A stretch of 64,000 nt of DNA from Bacillus_BD sp963765265 (GTDB lineage: Bacteria; Bacillota; Bacilli; Bacillales; Cytobacillaceae), in NCBI GenBank assembly GCA_963765265.1, contig CAVXVN010000007.1, forward strand, positions 1 to 64,000. The letters run 5' to 3'. A program made the translations under genes and the position numbers. Below the pieces are notes generated by a model, which was given only the letters and a program-made list of their open reading frames with translations, searched no databases and had not been told where the DNA came from. Shown piece by piece: positions 54,520-64,000 of the stretch; position 1 is the first letter of the stretch; each line of letters starts with the position of its first letter.

Positions 54520-55150
54520 TTTTTAGACAGGTTTGGCGAGTTCAATTTCGTATCCTGTCCGAATAGGAGGCTCATTCAGACTGCTTAGGCGAGTTCAATC
54601 CGTATCCTGTCCGAATAATAAGCTCATTCAGACTGCTTACGCCAGTTCAATCCGTATCCTGTCCGAATAGGTAGCTCATTCAGACTGCTTAGGCGAGTTC
54701 GATCCGTGTCCGAATAAGAAGCTCATTCAGACTGCTTAGGCCAGTTCGATACGTATCCTGTCCGAATAATAAGCTCATTCAGACTGCTTAGGCCAGTTCG
54801 ATCACGTATCCTGTCCGAATAAGTAAGCCCATTCAGACTGCTTAGGCCAGTTCGATACGTATCCTGTCCGAATAAGAGGCTCATTCAGACTGCTTAGGCC
54901 AGTTCGATTCGTATCCTGTCCGAATAAGTGGCTCATTCAGACTGCTTAGGCCAGTTCAGTTCGTATCCTGTCCGAATAAGTGGCTCATTCAGACTGCTTA
55001 GGCCAGTTCGATCCGTATCCTGTCCGAATAGGTAGCTCATTCAGACTGCTTAGGCCAGTTCAATTCGTATCCTGTCCGAATAGGTGGCTCATTATGAAAA
55101 ACTTTATACATAAAGGCTGATGAAAAACAACAATCCTTTCGAAAACAGCC
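54520..55150 (-). repeat. 52-bp hairpin-repeat array (copy B), about eleven units, with head
   Basis: GCTTAGGCCAGTTCGAT, then CCGTATCCTGTCCGAATA, then a short GCTCATTCAGACT recur at 51-53 base steps from about 54,555 to 55,075. In the minus direction each reads GTCTGAAT, a 9-10 base loop, ATTCGGAC: 8 bp with one G-U. The head (55,082-55,150) matches array C almost base for base and has GGCTG/CAGCC ends. It begins 7 bases after the spoIIR terminator. Confidence 0.9.
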
Positions 55151-55156
55151 ATATAC

Positions 55157-55204
55157 AAAAAGGGAAGAACAAGGTCCTAGGGTGTCGACCTCTTCTTCCC
55201 TTTC
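55157..55204 (-). terminator. Terminator of spoIIR
   Basis: AAAGGGAAGAA and TTCTTCCCTTT form an 11-bp stem with a 22-base loop and an A4 flank that gives T on the minus strand. Confidence 0.75.
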
Positions 55205-55251
55205 TTGTTTTATTAGAATGTATTTCTTTTTGAGCATAGAAAATGGATGGT

Positions 55252-55959
55252 TTACCCAAAAATCTTATCCCAAATTTCTTGAAAAAAGAACTTTACTTCA
55301 ACTGGTTCTTCATCTGATTGTGTATAGACAGGTGATGGTTCAGTTTTCTGATCGACTAGTTCTTTTTTAATCCCTTTTTTAACAGTTTCTAACGGATCCA
55401 TTTGCTCTTGTTCCTCTGCCTTCTTTTCTTCTTCCTCATCAAAGCCTTCACTTACAGCCACACCATTTGAAAAGTCTAGGAAGCATAGCGGTGGAAATAA
55501 GACACACCACCAATTGGCACCCGTTCCTTCGCCAAGTGTAATCAGGACCGCTTCATATTGACCTGCAGGATAGAGAAACTGTCCGTATAACTTTGTTGGA
55601 AACTCTACTTTCCCTAGCTCCACCTGAACATCTTGCTTGGAATTTTGTTTACGAACCACTTGTTCTGCGATCCTTTGAATTTCCGGAAGCCTGGAATGAA
55701 GCACTTTTCTTGCTTCTTCTTTTGAGGTTAAATCAGAGACCCAAACCGTGATTGCTTTATTGACTTCATCTCTTACCAATCTTTTTAATGCTTGGTCACT
55801 CTTACTATCACTATTCGCTAATATACGTAAACGAATCGCATCATTCGGTATGATAAGGGCATCATTGGCAGTGACTTCATTTTTAGGAATATAAAGACTT
55901 AATAGGGTTCCAATGGATAATAATAAAATATATATGATTGCTAGATTTTTTCTTGTCAT
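55252..55959 (-). CDS. spoIIR: Stage II sporulation protein R
   Basis: 235 residues with a signal peptide (NLAIIYILLLSIGTLLSLYI) and the SpoIIR domain: AIRLRILANSDSKSDQALKR, GKVEFPTKLYGQFLYPAGQY and GEGTGANWWCVLFPPLCFLD. It is made in the forespore, secreted, and triggers SpoIIGA to process pro-sigma-E. The acidic tail after residue 185 is variable. I start at the ATG after AGGGACGGTG. Intact. Confidence 0.9.
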   Translation of the reverse strand: MTRKNLAIIYILLLSIGTLLSLYIPKNEVTANDALIIPNDAIRLRILANSDSKSDQALKRLVRDEVNKAITVWVSDLTSKEEARKVLHSRLPEIQRIAEQVVRKQNSKQDVQVELGKVEFPTKLYGQFLYPAGQYEAVLITLGEGTGANWWCVLFPPLCFLDFSNGVAVSEGFDEEEEKKAEEQEQMDPLETVKKGIKKELVDQKTEPSPVYTQSDEEPVEVKFFFQEIWDKIFG

Positions 55960-56071
55960 CGTTGACACCGTCCCTTCACTAACTCATTGTGGTCAAGATC
56001 CCGAAATATTAAACTCTAATAATTCAGAATTTTTAGAAACAAGAAAAGTGAAGGACGGTGCCATCCACCAG

Positions 56072-56102
56072 AAAAGGACACTTTTAGCTATTCTGTCCTT
56101 TT
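56072..56102 (-). terminator. Probable terminator of prfA-prmC
   Basis: AAAAGGACA and TGTCCTTTT form a perfect 9-bp stem around a 13-base loop, ending in TTTT in the minus direction. It is flanked by two short related repeats, GGTGGTGACACCC near 56,125 and GGACGGTGCC near 56,053. Confidence 0.6.
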
Positions 56103-56136
56103 GCGGTGACCGACACCCAAATGTGGTGGTGACACC

Positions 56137-56994
56137 CTATTCTATTTGGGCGAAGACGATTCGGTCTTTGCCGTTGATGTCATAGACCGTTTCTATTTTT
56201 GCGGTTGGAAATGCTTCTTGCAGGAGGTTTGTAACGGCATAACTTTGTCCGGTACCTACTTCAAAGCCAACGAGTGCTTTTTCTTTTAAAACAAAAGGAA
56301 GCTCCTCTTTAAATCTTCTATAAAGATCGAGTCCATCTTGACCAGCAAAAAGAGCTTGATGTGGTTCATGATCTGTGACAACAATAGACATTTCTTCCCT
56401 ATCACTTATGGGGATGTAAGGGGGATTGGAGATGACTACATCAAACTTTTGGCCTTTTTCAAGAAAAGGCTTCAGTAAATCCCCTTTTTCAAATGTAACC
56501 TCTGCCGAAAGCCGTTTCGCATTTTTTTGCGCCACACCTAGAGCATCTTCAGAAATATCACTTGCCGTTACATGTAAGTCTGGTCGTTCCAATTTTAAAG
56601 TGATCGCAATGGCTCCACTTCCTGTCCCAATATCGACCACATCAATCGCTCTATTTTCCCCAAATAGGCTTTCCATACGCCCGATGGCCCCTAACACCAA
56701 TTCTTCTGTCTCAGGACGTGGGATCAACACATGTTCATTCACATGAAAGGACCTGCCATAGAATTCCTCAAAACCCATGATGTATTGAACAGGCGTACCT
56801 TCTGCATGAAGAAATACCGCTTCTTTAAAGGAGTCTGCGACAGAAGAATCCAGTTCTTCACGTAAATTGGCTAATAACGTTGAACGATCTGTATGCAAGA
56901 AAAAACGCAGCAAAAGTTCACTCGCGTTTTCATCTCGTTCCTTTTCTTTTAAAAAAGAAGAAGCCCAGTTAAGAGCTTCGTATACTTTAGCCAT
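56137..56994 (-). CDS. prmC: Peptide chain release factor N5-glutamine methyltransferase
   Basis: 285 residues. An N-terminal helical domain (ASELLLRFFLHTDRSTLLAN; TPVQYIMGFEEFYGRSFHVN) is followed by a SAM methyltransferase domain with VVDIGTGSGAIAITLKLERP and the catalytic VVISNPPYIPISDREEM. It methylates the Gln of the GGQ motif in PrfA, the gene just upstream. Intact. Confidence 0.93.
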   Translation of the reverse strand: MAKVYEALNWASSFLKEKERDENASELLLRFFLHTDRSTLLANLREELDSSVADSFKEAVFLHAEGTPVQYIMGFEEFYGRSFHVNEHVLIPRPETEELVLGAIGRMESLFGENRAIDVVDIGTGSGAIAITLKLERPDLHVTASDISEDALGVAQKNAKRLSAEVTFEKGDLLKPFLEKGQKFDVVISNPPYIPISDREEMSIVVTDHEPHQALFAGQDGLDLYRRFKEELPFVLKEKALVGFEVGTGQSYAVTNLLQEAFPTAKIETVYDINGKDRIVFAQIE

Positions 56995-56998
56995 AGAC

Positions 56999-58070
56999 TT
57001 AATCCTCTAAGCTTTCCAATTTACTGGATTGTTCTTCCATAATAAGCGCATCGAGTAATCTCTGAAAGCTTACCTTGCAGGATTTGATCAAGCTTTTGGA
57101 TCGTTAAGCCAATACGATGGTCTGTTACGCGATTTTGCGGAAAATTATAAGTCCGGATTCGCTCTGAACGGTCACCCGTTCCAACGGCTGATTTTCGTTG
57201 TTGATCAATCTCTGCTTGTGCTTCTCGTTGAAACTTATCATACACACGGGCACGAAGGACCTTCATTGCTTTTGCTTTATTTTTTATTTGCGATTTCTCA
57301 TCTTGACAAGAAACAACCGTACCCGTTGGTATGTGAGTGAGACGAACAGCTGACATCGTCGTGTTCACACTTTGTCCTCCTGGTCCGCTTGAGGCAAACG
57401 TATCTGTACGGATATCCTTTTCATGAATCTCAATTTCAACTTCCTCTGTTTCAGGGAGACAGGCAACGGTTGCTGTTGACGTATGAATCCGTCCACCAGA
57501 TTCGGTTTCAGGTACACGTTGCACACGATGGGCACCATTTTCATATTTCAACTTTGAATACGCACCATGACCGGTAATCATAAAGATAATCTCTTTATAG
57601 CCACCCACACCAGATGAGCTTGCATCAATAACCTCTGTTTTCCATCCTTGAGCTTCGGCAAACTTACTATACATACGATACAAGTCAGCAGCAAAAAGAG
57701 CGGCTTCATCACCACCGGCAGCACCACGAATTTCCATAATAACGTTTTTATCGTCATTCGGATCTTTCGGAATCAATAGAATTTTTAACCTAGCCTCAAT
57801 CTCTTCTACTTGATCTTCTAACTCCGATAATTCCTCTTTCACCATATCGCGCATTTCTGGGTCAATCTTTTCATTCAACATTTCCTTTGCATCTTTTAAC
57901 TGTACCTGTACCACTTTATATTCACGATACGCCAAAACCGTATCTTGTATATCGGATTGCTCTTTTGAATATTCACGTAGCTTATTTAAGTCATTGACTA
58001 TGGATGGATCGCTTAATAGTTCATTCAGCCTATCGTAGCGATCTTCAACAGCTTGAAGACGATCAAACAT
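56999..58070 (-). CDS. prfA: Peptide chain release factor 1 (one frameshift at the 3' end)
   Basis: 356 residues. MFDRLQAVEDRYDRLNELLS, the GGQ loop SSGPGGQSVNTTMSAVRLTH and RTYNFPQNRVTDHRIGLT. The codon-reading region is normal (PETESGGRIHTST). An extra A near 57,053 shifts the last 18 codons; corrected, it ends DALIMEEQSSKLESLED at 56,999. It releases peptides at UAA and UAG. GAGGTG places the start. Its modifier prmC follows after 4 bases. Confidence 0.93.
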
Positions 58071-58234
58071 TGAAAACACCTCTTTTTCTCAATCTAATGT
58101 GATATCCCCTTCGGATTTCGCATTTTTGCCTTCTCATTATAGTATAGGCAAGATCCTCCGTCAAAACCAAACGGGGATCGACTATAAGCATTCATATTAT
58201 GAAGAATTCTTTACCCCATCAATCGCACCACGAT

Positions 58235-58269
58235 AAAAAGCAGGCAAGAATGGGTATCCGCCTGCTTTT
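58235..58269 (-). terminator. Terminator of rpmE
   Basis: AAAAGCAGGC and GCCTGCTTTT form a 10-bp stem with a 14-base loop. Confidence 0.75.
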
Positions 58270-58287
58270 ACATTGCATTTATCAAGA

Positions 58288-58488
58288 TTATTTAATACCG
58301 TATTTTTTGTTGAAACGGTCCACACGTCCGCCAGCATCAGCGAATTTTTGACGACCAGTATAGAATGGATGACATTCAGAACAGATCTCAACTTTAATTG
58401 TTTCTTTTACTGAACCAGTTTCGAATGTATTACCACATGCACATTTTACAGTTGCTTTTTTATAATTTGGATGAATTCCTGCTTTCAT
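58288..58488 (-). CDS. rpmE: Ribosomal protein L31, zinc-binding type
   Basis: 66 residues, MKAGIHPNYKKATVKCACGN, then KVEICSECHPFYTGRQKF and AGGRVDRFNKKYGIK. The cysteines in CACG and CSEC are the zinc ligands, marking the C+ form replaced by YtiA-type L31 in zinc shortage. I start at the ATG after GGAGTGAAAAGA. Intact. Confidence 0.95.
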   Translation of the reverse strand: MKAGIHPNYKKATVKCACGNTFETGSVKETIKVEICSECHPFYTGRQKFADAGGRVDRFNKKYGIK

Positions 58489-58642
58489 TCTTTTCACTCC
58501 TTCCGCCCTGAATCTCCGAAACAGAGTTATTATTCGAACTATGCACTTACTAAGCCCTTGATTATACTATACAATACACACTGTTCAACTAATATTATAG
58601 CAAGGTCTAATTTCTGCAAGTTGCAATCTTCAAAAATTTATT

Positions 58643-59935
58643 TTACGTACATACGCATTTTCCTTTATGACCGTTTTTTTTCATTTCTTCATTTAGCTTA
58701 GCGAAGAAATTCTTCGTTTGATTTGGTTTGTTTTAATTTTCGCAAGGAATTTCTCAGCAAAATCAGGTGAATCTGACATCGTTTTGCGGATTGCCCATAG
58801 CTTGTCAAGCTGATCTTTCTGGAATAAGAAGTTCTTCTTTACGCGTACCTGAACGGCGAATATCAATCGCTGGGAAAATACGGCGTTCAGCTAGATGACG
58901 ATCAAGATGAAGCTCCATGTTACCTGTTCCTTTAAATTCTTCATAAATGACATCATCCATACGTGAACCTGTATCAACTAAGAGCTGTTGCTAAAATCGT
59001 TAAGCTACCACCTTCTTCAATATTACGGGCAGCACCGAAGAAACGTTTTGGTCGGTGGAAAGCAGCTGGGTCAATCCCACCTGATAATGTTCGACCACTT
59101 GGTGGAATGACTAAATTGTACGCACGAGCTAGACGTGTAATACAATCCATTAAAATAATGACATCACGTTTATGTTCAACAAGACGCATCGCACGTTCTA
59201 ACACAAGTTCAGCCACTTTAATATGGTTTTCAGGCACTTCATCAAATGTTGAACTTACAACATCACCTTTAACAGAACGTTCAATATCCGTTACTTCTTC
59301 AGGTCGTTCATCGATTAACAGAACAATTAATTCTGCTTCTGGATGATTTGTTGTAACGCTGTTTGCAATTTCTTTTAATCAGCATTGTTTTACCTGCTTT
59401 TGGAGGAGCTACAATTAATCCACGTTGACCAAAACCAACTGGTGCGACTAAATCCATAATTCGTGTGGAAACATTCTATGTGGATTGTTTCCAATTTCAT
59501 TTGACGGTCAGGATAAAGTGGTGTTAATGCTGGGAAATGAACGCGTTCTTTTGCAGATTCTGGATCATCACCATTTACTGCTTCTACTTGTAGCAATCCA
59601 AAATAACGTTCATTTTCTTTTGGCGGTCGTACTTTACCGGATACTTTATCTCCATTACGTAAATCAAAGCGACGAATTTGCGAAGCTGAAATATAAATAT
59701 CTTCTGAACTTGGAGAATAGTTAATCGGACGTAAGAAATCCAAAACCTTCTGATTGAATAATTTCTAGTACACCTTCCATAAAAAAGAACCCTTCTTGTT
59801 CAGCTCGTGCTTTTAAGATTGCAAAAATTAATTCTTTTTTTGTTAATTTACTGTAATATGAAACTTTATATTCTCGCGCAAGCTCATATAATTCTTTTAA
59901 TTTCATATTTTCTAAATTGATATTGTTAATTCCAT
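58643..59935 (-). CDS. rho: Transcription termination factor Rho (many frameshifts)
   Basis: The pieces join to about 425 residues: MKLKELYELAREYKVSYYSK, FLRPINYSPSSEDIYISASQ, SGKVRPPKENERYFGLLQVE, GQRGLIVAPPKAGKTMLIKE (Walker A), LIVLLIDERPEEVTDIERSV, SSTFDEVPENHIKVAELVLE, LVIPPSGRTLSGGIDPAAFH and RRIFPAIDIRRSGTRKEELL, ending NEEFFAKLNEEMKK. At least six single-base changes were needed (for example near 59,925, 59,742, 59,480, 59,380, 58,820 and 58,707). The start probably lies at 59,935 with a short N-terminal leader. It is an RNA-binding hexameric helicase. Confidence 0.88.
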
Positions 59936-60268
59936 TATGTACACCACTCTTTTAATTTTCAATCATTACTCTCTGAACGATCAGAACATTTTAGGTTAAA
60001 TCGTTTAGTAGGTAAAAGGAAAGTTTACATTTGAATTTGAGACATCGTTGAATACAGTAAGAATGTCTTAATTTTGTAGAGATTAGTATTGATTTAACGA
60101 TAGATCATAAAACAATTTCTATTGTACCCTTTAAGGTGAATAGATTGAATCAACTATAGTTTTTAGCTGAAAGAGAATGAAAAGTACTTTTATATAGAAA
60201 ACTGCAACAGCTACATCTTACTCTGAGACTGATCTGACCAGTTCACTTTGAAGATTATTACTTCATTA
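59936..60268. other. Intergenic stretch between glpX and rho
   Basis: About 330 AT-rich bases carrying the rho promoter and leader. I see no gene and no clear terminator hairpin. Confidence 0.45.
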
Positions 60269-61228
60269 CTAAATTTGGTTTTTTGTCAAACTATGTCGAC
60301 CTTCAATAAAGCGAACTGTACCTGATTTTGCACGCATAACAACGGAATGCGTTGTTGCAACCAATGAGCACCTTTAAATTGAACACCGCGTAATAAGTTC
60401 ACCATCTGTAACACCTGTTGCTGCAAAGATTGCGTCATCACCTTTTACTAAGATCTTCCATACGTAAGAACTGTATTGACATCAATGCCCATTTTTTTAC
60501 AACGTTCAAGTTCTTCTTCATTTTCAGGAAGTAATTTCCCTTGGAATTCTCCACCAAGACATTTTAATGCAACGGCAGCAAATAACGCCTTCTGGTGCAC
60601 CACCTGATCCGAATCATAATATCAACACCTGTTTGGTCAAATGCTGTATTAATCGCTCCAGCTACATCACCATCTTGAATTAATTTAATACGTGCACCTG
60701 CTTCACGAATTTCATCAACAATATGTTGATGACGTGGACGATCTAAAACCGTTGCTACAACGTCTTCAATATCTTTATTTTTTGCTTTTGCAACTGCTTT
60801 AAGATTGTCAGTAACAGATGCATTAATATCAACTTTCCAACTGCTTCAGGTCCAACTGCAATTTTATCCATATACATATCAGGTGCATGTAGAAGATTAC
60901 CACGATCTGCAATTGCAAGAACAGCCAGAGCATTCCATCCGCCTGTTGCTACGATATTTGTACCTTCAAGTGGATCAACTGCAATATCAACTCTGGGCCA
61001 TACCCCTGTACCTAATTTTTCACCGATATAAAGCATTGGCGCTTCATCCATTTCTCCTTCGCCAATGACAACTGTCCCATGCATTGGAATTGTATCAAAT
61101 ACATCACGCATTGCTGTTGTTGCTGCATCATCTGCTTCGTCTTTTTTTCCGCGTCCCATCCAGCGTGCTGATGCAAGTGCTGCTGCTTCTGTTACACGGA
61201 CTACTTCCATTGTTAAACTTCTTTCCAT
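60269..61228 (-). CDS. glpX: Fructose-1,6-bisphosphatase class II GlpX (many frameshifts)
   Basis: About 320 residues when rejoined. The N-terminal part is open: MERSLTMEVVRVTEAAALAS, ARWMGRGKKDEADDAATTAM, GTVVIGEGEMDEAPMLYIGE and DIAVDPLEGTNIVATGGWNA, with the metal-site Asp/Glu residues. Further pieces are MYMDKIAVGPEAVGK, VVATVLDRPRHQHIVDEIRE and GAINTAFDQTGVDIM, ending RAKSGTVRFIEGRHSLTKNQ. At least five single-base changes break the C-terminal half. It hydrolyses FBP to F6P in gluconeogenesis. Confidence 0.85.
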
Positions 61229-61282
61229 TGTTATTCTTCCTCCGATCGCTTGTTTACAATGTACTACTACTTGTAAACGAAA

Positions 61283-62570
61283 TTATGCGTTTTTCATTTG
61301 TTCTAATCTCTTCATTTCGTCAATACTTTCACGCCAAATGTAGCCCCAAGCCATTTAATTTTTCAACAAGATGGCTATAACCTCGTTCAATATGTTCAAT
61401 TCCTGTAACTTCTGTAACTCCTTCAGCCATTAAGTCCTGCAATAACAAGTGCAGCACCTGCTCGTAGATCACTTGCTTTCACTTTTGCACCTTGTAGCTG
61501 AATCGGTCCATTAATAATCGCAGAACGCCCTTCCACTTTGATATTTGCATTCATTCGTCGAAGTTCATCAATATGTTTAAAACGGGCAGTATAAATTGTA
61601 TCGGTTACCATACTTGTCCCGTCTGCTCTTGTTAATAGAGAGTAAATGGTTGTTGTAAATCAGTTGGAAAACCTGGATAGACAAGTGTTTTAATATCTAC
61701 TGGCTTTCATTTTTTCGCAGGTCTAACAAACATTTGATCGTCTCCTACTTCGATTTCGACACCCATTTCACGAAGTTTTGCAATTAACGATTCTAAATGA
61801 TGCGGAATGACATTATCAATGACAATACCTTCTCCTGCAGCTGCAGCCATAATCATATACGTACCCGCTTCAATACGATCTGGAATAATCGTATGTTGAC
61901 AGCCATGAAGTTAATCGACACCATCAATACGAATTACATCCGTACCGGCACCTTTAATATTTGCACCCATATTTGTTAGCAATGTAGCTACATCAATAAT
62001 TTCTGGTTCTTTTGCTGCATTTTCAATAACAGTTCGACCTTTCGCACGAACAGCTGCTAGCATAATATTAATCGTTGCTCCTACACTGACAACATCCAAA
62101 TAAATTCTTGCACCACGTAATTCATCGGCACGTAAATAAATGGCACCTTGTTCATTGGTCACACTTGCTCCAAGTGCTTCAAAACCTTTAATATGTTGAT
62201 CAATTGGTCGTGGTCCAAAATAACATCCACCTGGCAACCCAATGACCGCTTTTTTAAAACGACCAAGCATTGCACCCATTAAATAATAGGAGGCACGCAG
62301 CTTTTTGACTTTTCCATTCGGCAAGGGCATGGAAATCATGGAAGAAGGATCGACCGTCATTTTATTGTCCGTGAAGTCCACTTTCCCTCCAATTTCTTCT
62401 AGTAGTCCTTTTAAAATCTGGACATCGGAAATATCAGGCAATCCTTCAATTGTAACAGGAGAATCTGCTAAAATGGTGGCAGGAATTAAGGCAACTGCAC
62501 TATTTTTCGCACCACTGATCCGAACGGTCCCTTTTAACGGATAACCACCTGCTATCATTAATTTTTCCAT
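61283..62570 (-). CDS. murZ: Second UDP-GlcNAc enolpyruvyl transferase MurZ (MurAB), broken
   Basis: About 428 residues rejoined: MEKLMIAGGYPLKGTVRISG, IGLPGGCYFGPRPIDQHIKG (catalytic Cys), SVGATINIMLAAVRAKGRTV, then after an in-frame TAA near 61,913, GCQHTIIPDRIEAGTYMIMA, YPGFPTDLQQPF, DTIYTARFKHIDELRRMNAN and LRAGAALVIAGL, ending ATIWRESIDEMKRLEQMKNA. The TAA is a base substitution, not a shift; further breaks near 61,710, 61,640, 61,432 and 61,340 are shifts. It is the second MurA of low-GC bacteria, at its usual place between glpX and tal. Confidence 0.85.
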
Positions 62571-62980
62571 TATGAACTCCCTTCCAAGACATTTTCTACA
62601 TGAACCCTTCGCAGTAAAATAACCATATTGCTTTCATGGAAAAAATCTTACCTCGAAAATTCTAATTTTTCTGTAGCAAAGAAAGCCTACTTTTATTATT
62701 CACCGTACTGAACCTTCCAAAACTTCATCATGAATCAGATACTCGTCCATTTTTTCAGGATAGAACTCTTTATATATACCCAATGATCTTTCTTTGAGAT
62801 CTCATTTTATTCCATTCCCTTATTTTACACAAAAAATAACCCTGGTGTATAGAATTGGAAAATATTTTCACTTATTATATTTCGTTTTCTAAAAAAAATT
62901 GGAAATGGTAGGGTTATTAAGGGCAATGGGGAAGGAGAATAACGCGGACGTAAGAGACGCATTCTCGTAGTACAGTTTGA
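62571..62980. other. Upstream region of murZ
   Basis: AT-rich DNA between murZ and the repeat block near 63 kb. It contains the presumed murZ promoter. No gene was recognised. Confidence 0.4.
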
Positions 62981-62989
62981 AGCTGTTAA

Positions 62990-63207
62990 TCTGTATTCCT
63001 CTTGTACAAGTCGATTTCGCTTTTTAATTGTTTAGCTACATCGACTTGCATAAGAGGTTTTAAACCAAAGTTAAATCCGTTTTTCTTGTCTAACTGCATC
63101 GGCTAGCTCCTCGAGGTCTTAAGCCATTCCGAGGATGAGTTACAAAGCCAACCTCCTCCTCAGACTGTCTTAGGCTAGTCGGAGCTGACCAAGCCGATTT
63201 TGCTTTT
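62990..63207. repeat. Bacillaceae-type structured intergenic repeat downstream of tal
   Basis: Blocks CGGCTAGCTCCTCGAGGTCT, TAAGCCATTCCGAGGATGAG, ACAAAGCCAACCTCCTCC, TGTCTTAGGCTAGTCGGAGC and TGACCAAGCCGATTTTGCTT lie in order. Partial inverted pairs include GCTAGCTCC with GGAGCTGACC-type ends and TCCGAGGA with TCCTC-rich parts. A second diverged half-copy (TCGCTTTTTAATTGTTTAGC) lies at 63,018. The layout is that of a common Bacillus intergenic repeat of unknown role. Confidence 0.55.
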
Positions 63208-63851
63208 CTACGCTAATGTTTTCCAGTCAGCAAGAAAGGCTTCAATTCCTTTGTCTGTTAAAGGATGATTAAATAATTGCTTAATGACTTTATATGGGAT
63301 TGTTGCAATATGCGCACCTCGTAAAGCGGCATCTGTTACATGCTGAGGATGTCGATCGACGCGGCAATAATTTCCGTTTCAATCCCATGGATAACGAAAA
63401 TTTCAGCAATTGTTGAGATCAGGTCCAAACCATTATGACCAATATCATCTAATCTTCCAACAAATGGTGACACATATGTAGCACCTGCTCTTGCAGCCAT
63501 TAACGCCTGATTCGCACTAAAAATAAGGGTTACATTCGTTTTAATTCCTTCTTTTGAAAGAACAGAAACAGCCTTCATCCCATCCGGTGTCATAGGGATC
63601 TTAACCGTAATATTTGGAGCAATTGCAGCTAATTCTTTTCCTTCTCTGATCATTGTCTCTGCATCTAGAGCAATTACTTCTGCACTAACTGAACCTGGAA
63701 CAAGCTCTGTAATCTCACGAAGACGATCATGAAAAGAAATATCTTTTTCCTTTGCTACTAAAGACGGATTGGTTGTGACACCTGCGATAATTCCTAATTC
63801 AAAGGCCTCTTTAATTTCTTCCATATTTGCAGTATCGATAAAAAACTTCAT
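63208..63851 (-). CDS. tal: Transaldolase / fructose-6-phosphate aldolase family (YwjH), one frameshift
   Basis: About 215 residues: MKFFIDTANMEEIKEAFELG, AGVTTNPSLVAKEK, ITVKIPMTPDGMKAVSVLSK with the Schiff-base Lys (VKIPMT), NVTLIFSANQALMAARAGAT and YVSPFVGRLDDIG. A missing T near 63,358 shifts the frame after IIAAS; the rest, RHPQHVTDAALRGAHIATIP and IEAFLADWKTLA, follows directly. I start at the ATG after GAGAGGGG. It belongs to the short (about 215) transaldolase subfamily and stands at the ywjH place. Confidence 0.9.
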
Positions 63852-64000
63852 ACATATACCCCTCTCTTGTGAAAAAAATTTTGGATGATTATTTCCTACA
63901 ACTTCAGTCTTTATGCAAATACACACGTCCATTTTAGTACGATCTAAGATACCAGCTTATGTCATGATTCATAATGCAGTGAAACCGCCCCAAAAAGGCG

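Noticed and set aside
55037..55237. 66-residue ORF near the spoIIR terminator
   Set aside because: It reads through the terminator stem, the array head and repeat units; no start signal.

Overview
The window is about 64 kb of a Bacillaceae chromosome (Bacillus/Neobacillus type). Most genes are on the minus strand and follow the Bacillus subtilis ywj-ywp order. Read in the direction of transcription, from right to left, the backbone is: tal-like gene, murZ, glpX, rho, rpmE, prfA, prmC, spoIIR, ywlB, ywlC, mntP, ywlE, a chemotaxis receptor, rpiB, ywlG, upp, mnaA, a Vpr-like protease, atpIBEFHAGDC, nuoABCDHIJKLMN, a ywzB-like gene, ywmB, murA, spoIID, (vanZ-like gene on the plus strand), spoIIQ, spoIIID, mbl, flhO, flhP, an EpuA-type gene, fabZ, (ywpF on the plus strand) and ssb. 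Endospore genes (spoIID, spoIIQ, spoIIR, spoIIID), the ywlE arginine phosphatase and strong AGGAGG ribosome sites fit an endospore-forming Bacillus relative. The order differs from B. subtilis in two clear ways: an 11-gene nuo operon sits between atpC and ywmB, and glyA is missing between ywlG and upp.

Positions 1-11,700 are an accessory region. It holds a decayed permease/PP2C cluster, a MntA/HepT-type nucleotidyltransferase-HEPN pair, a DUF2975/HTH pair, a stand-alone tyrosine recombinase, an SRPBCC gene, a truncated RelE toxin, the divergent ywnA/ywnB-like redox pair, and a MarR-controlled heterodimeric ABC exporter. Positions 11,700-24,980 carry ssb, late flagellar rod/hook genes, cell-shape and sporulation genes and the first MurA. 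Positions 25,200-35,560 are the nuo operon, which lacks nuoEFG. Positions 36,700-43,860 are the F1Fo ATP synthase operon. Positions 44,400-63,900 hold the protease, UDP-GlcNAc epimerase, salvage, translation-release and gluconeogenesis genes plus the second MurA (murZ).

Three kinds of repetitive DNA stand out. First, three long intergenic arrays (20.7-20.9, 35.9-36.5 and 54.5-55.15 kb) have a 52-53 bp unit. Each unit can form an RNA hairpin on the strand transcribed from the gene just upstream, and two arrays share a conserved hairpin head. Second, many copies of a GGGACGGTTCT-type palindromic element occur, two of them inside the nuo operon. Third, structured Bacillaceae-type intergenic repeats occur near tal and between atpG and atpD.

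Many conserved genes (atpB, F, H, A, G, D, rho, glpX, murZ, prfA, nuoL, nuoC, spoIID and others) are broken by single-base insertions or deletions. The correct reading frame resumes within a few codons every time, and several of these genes are essential or nearly so. I read most of these breaks as sequence errors, not real pseudogenes, and give the reconstructed full span for each gene.
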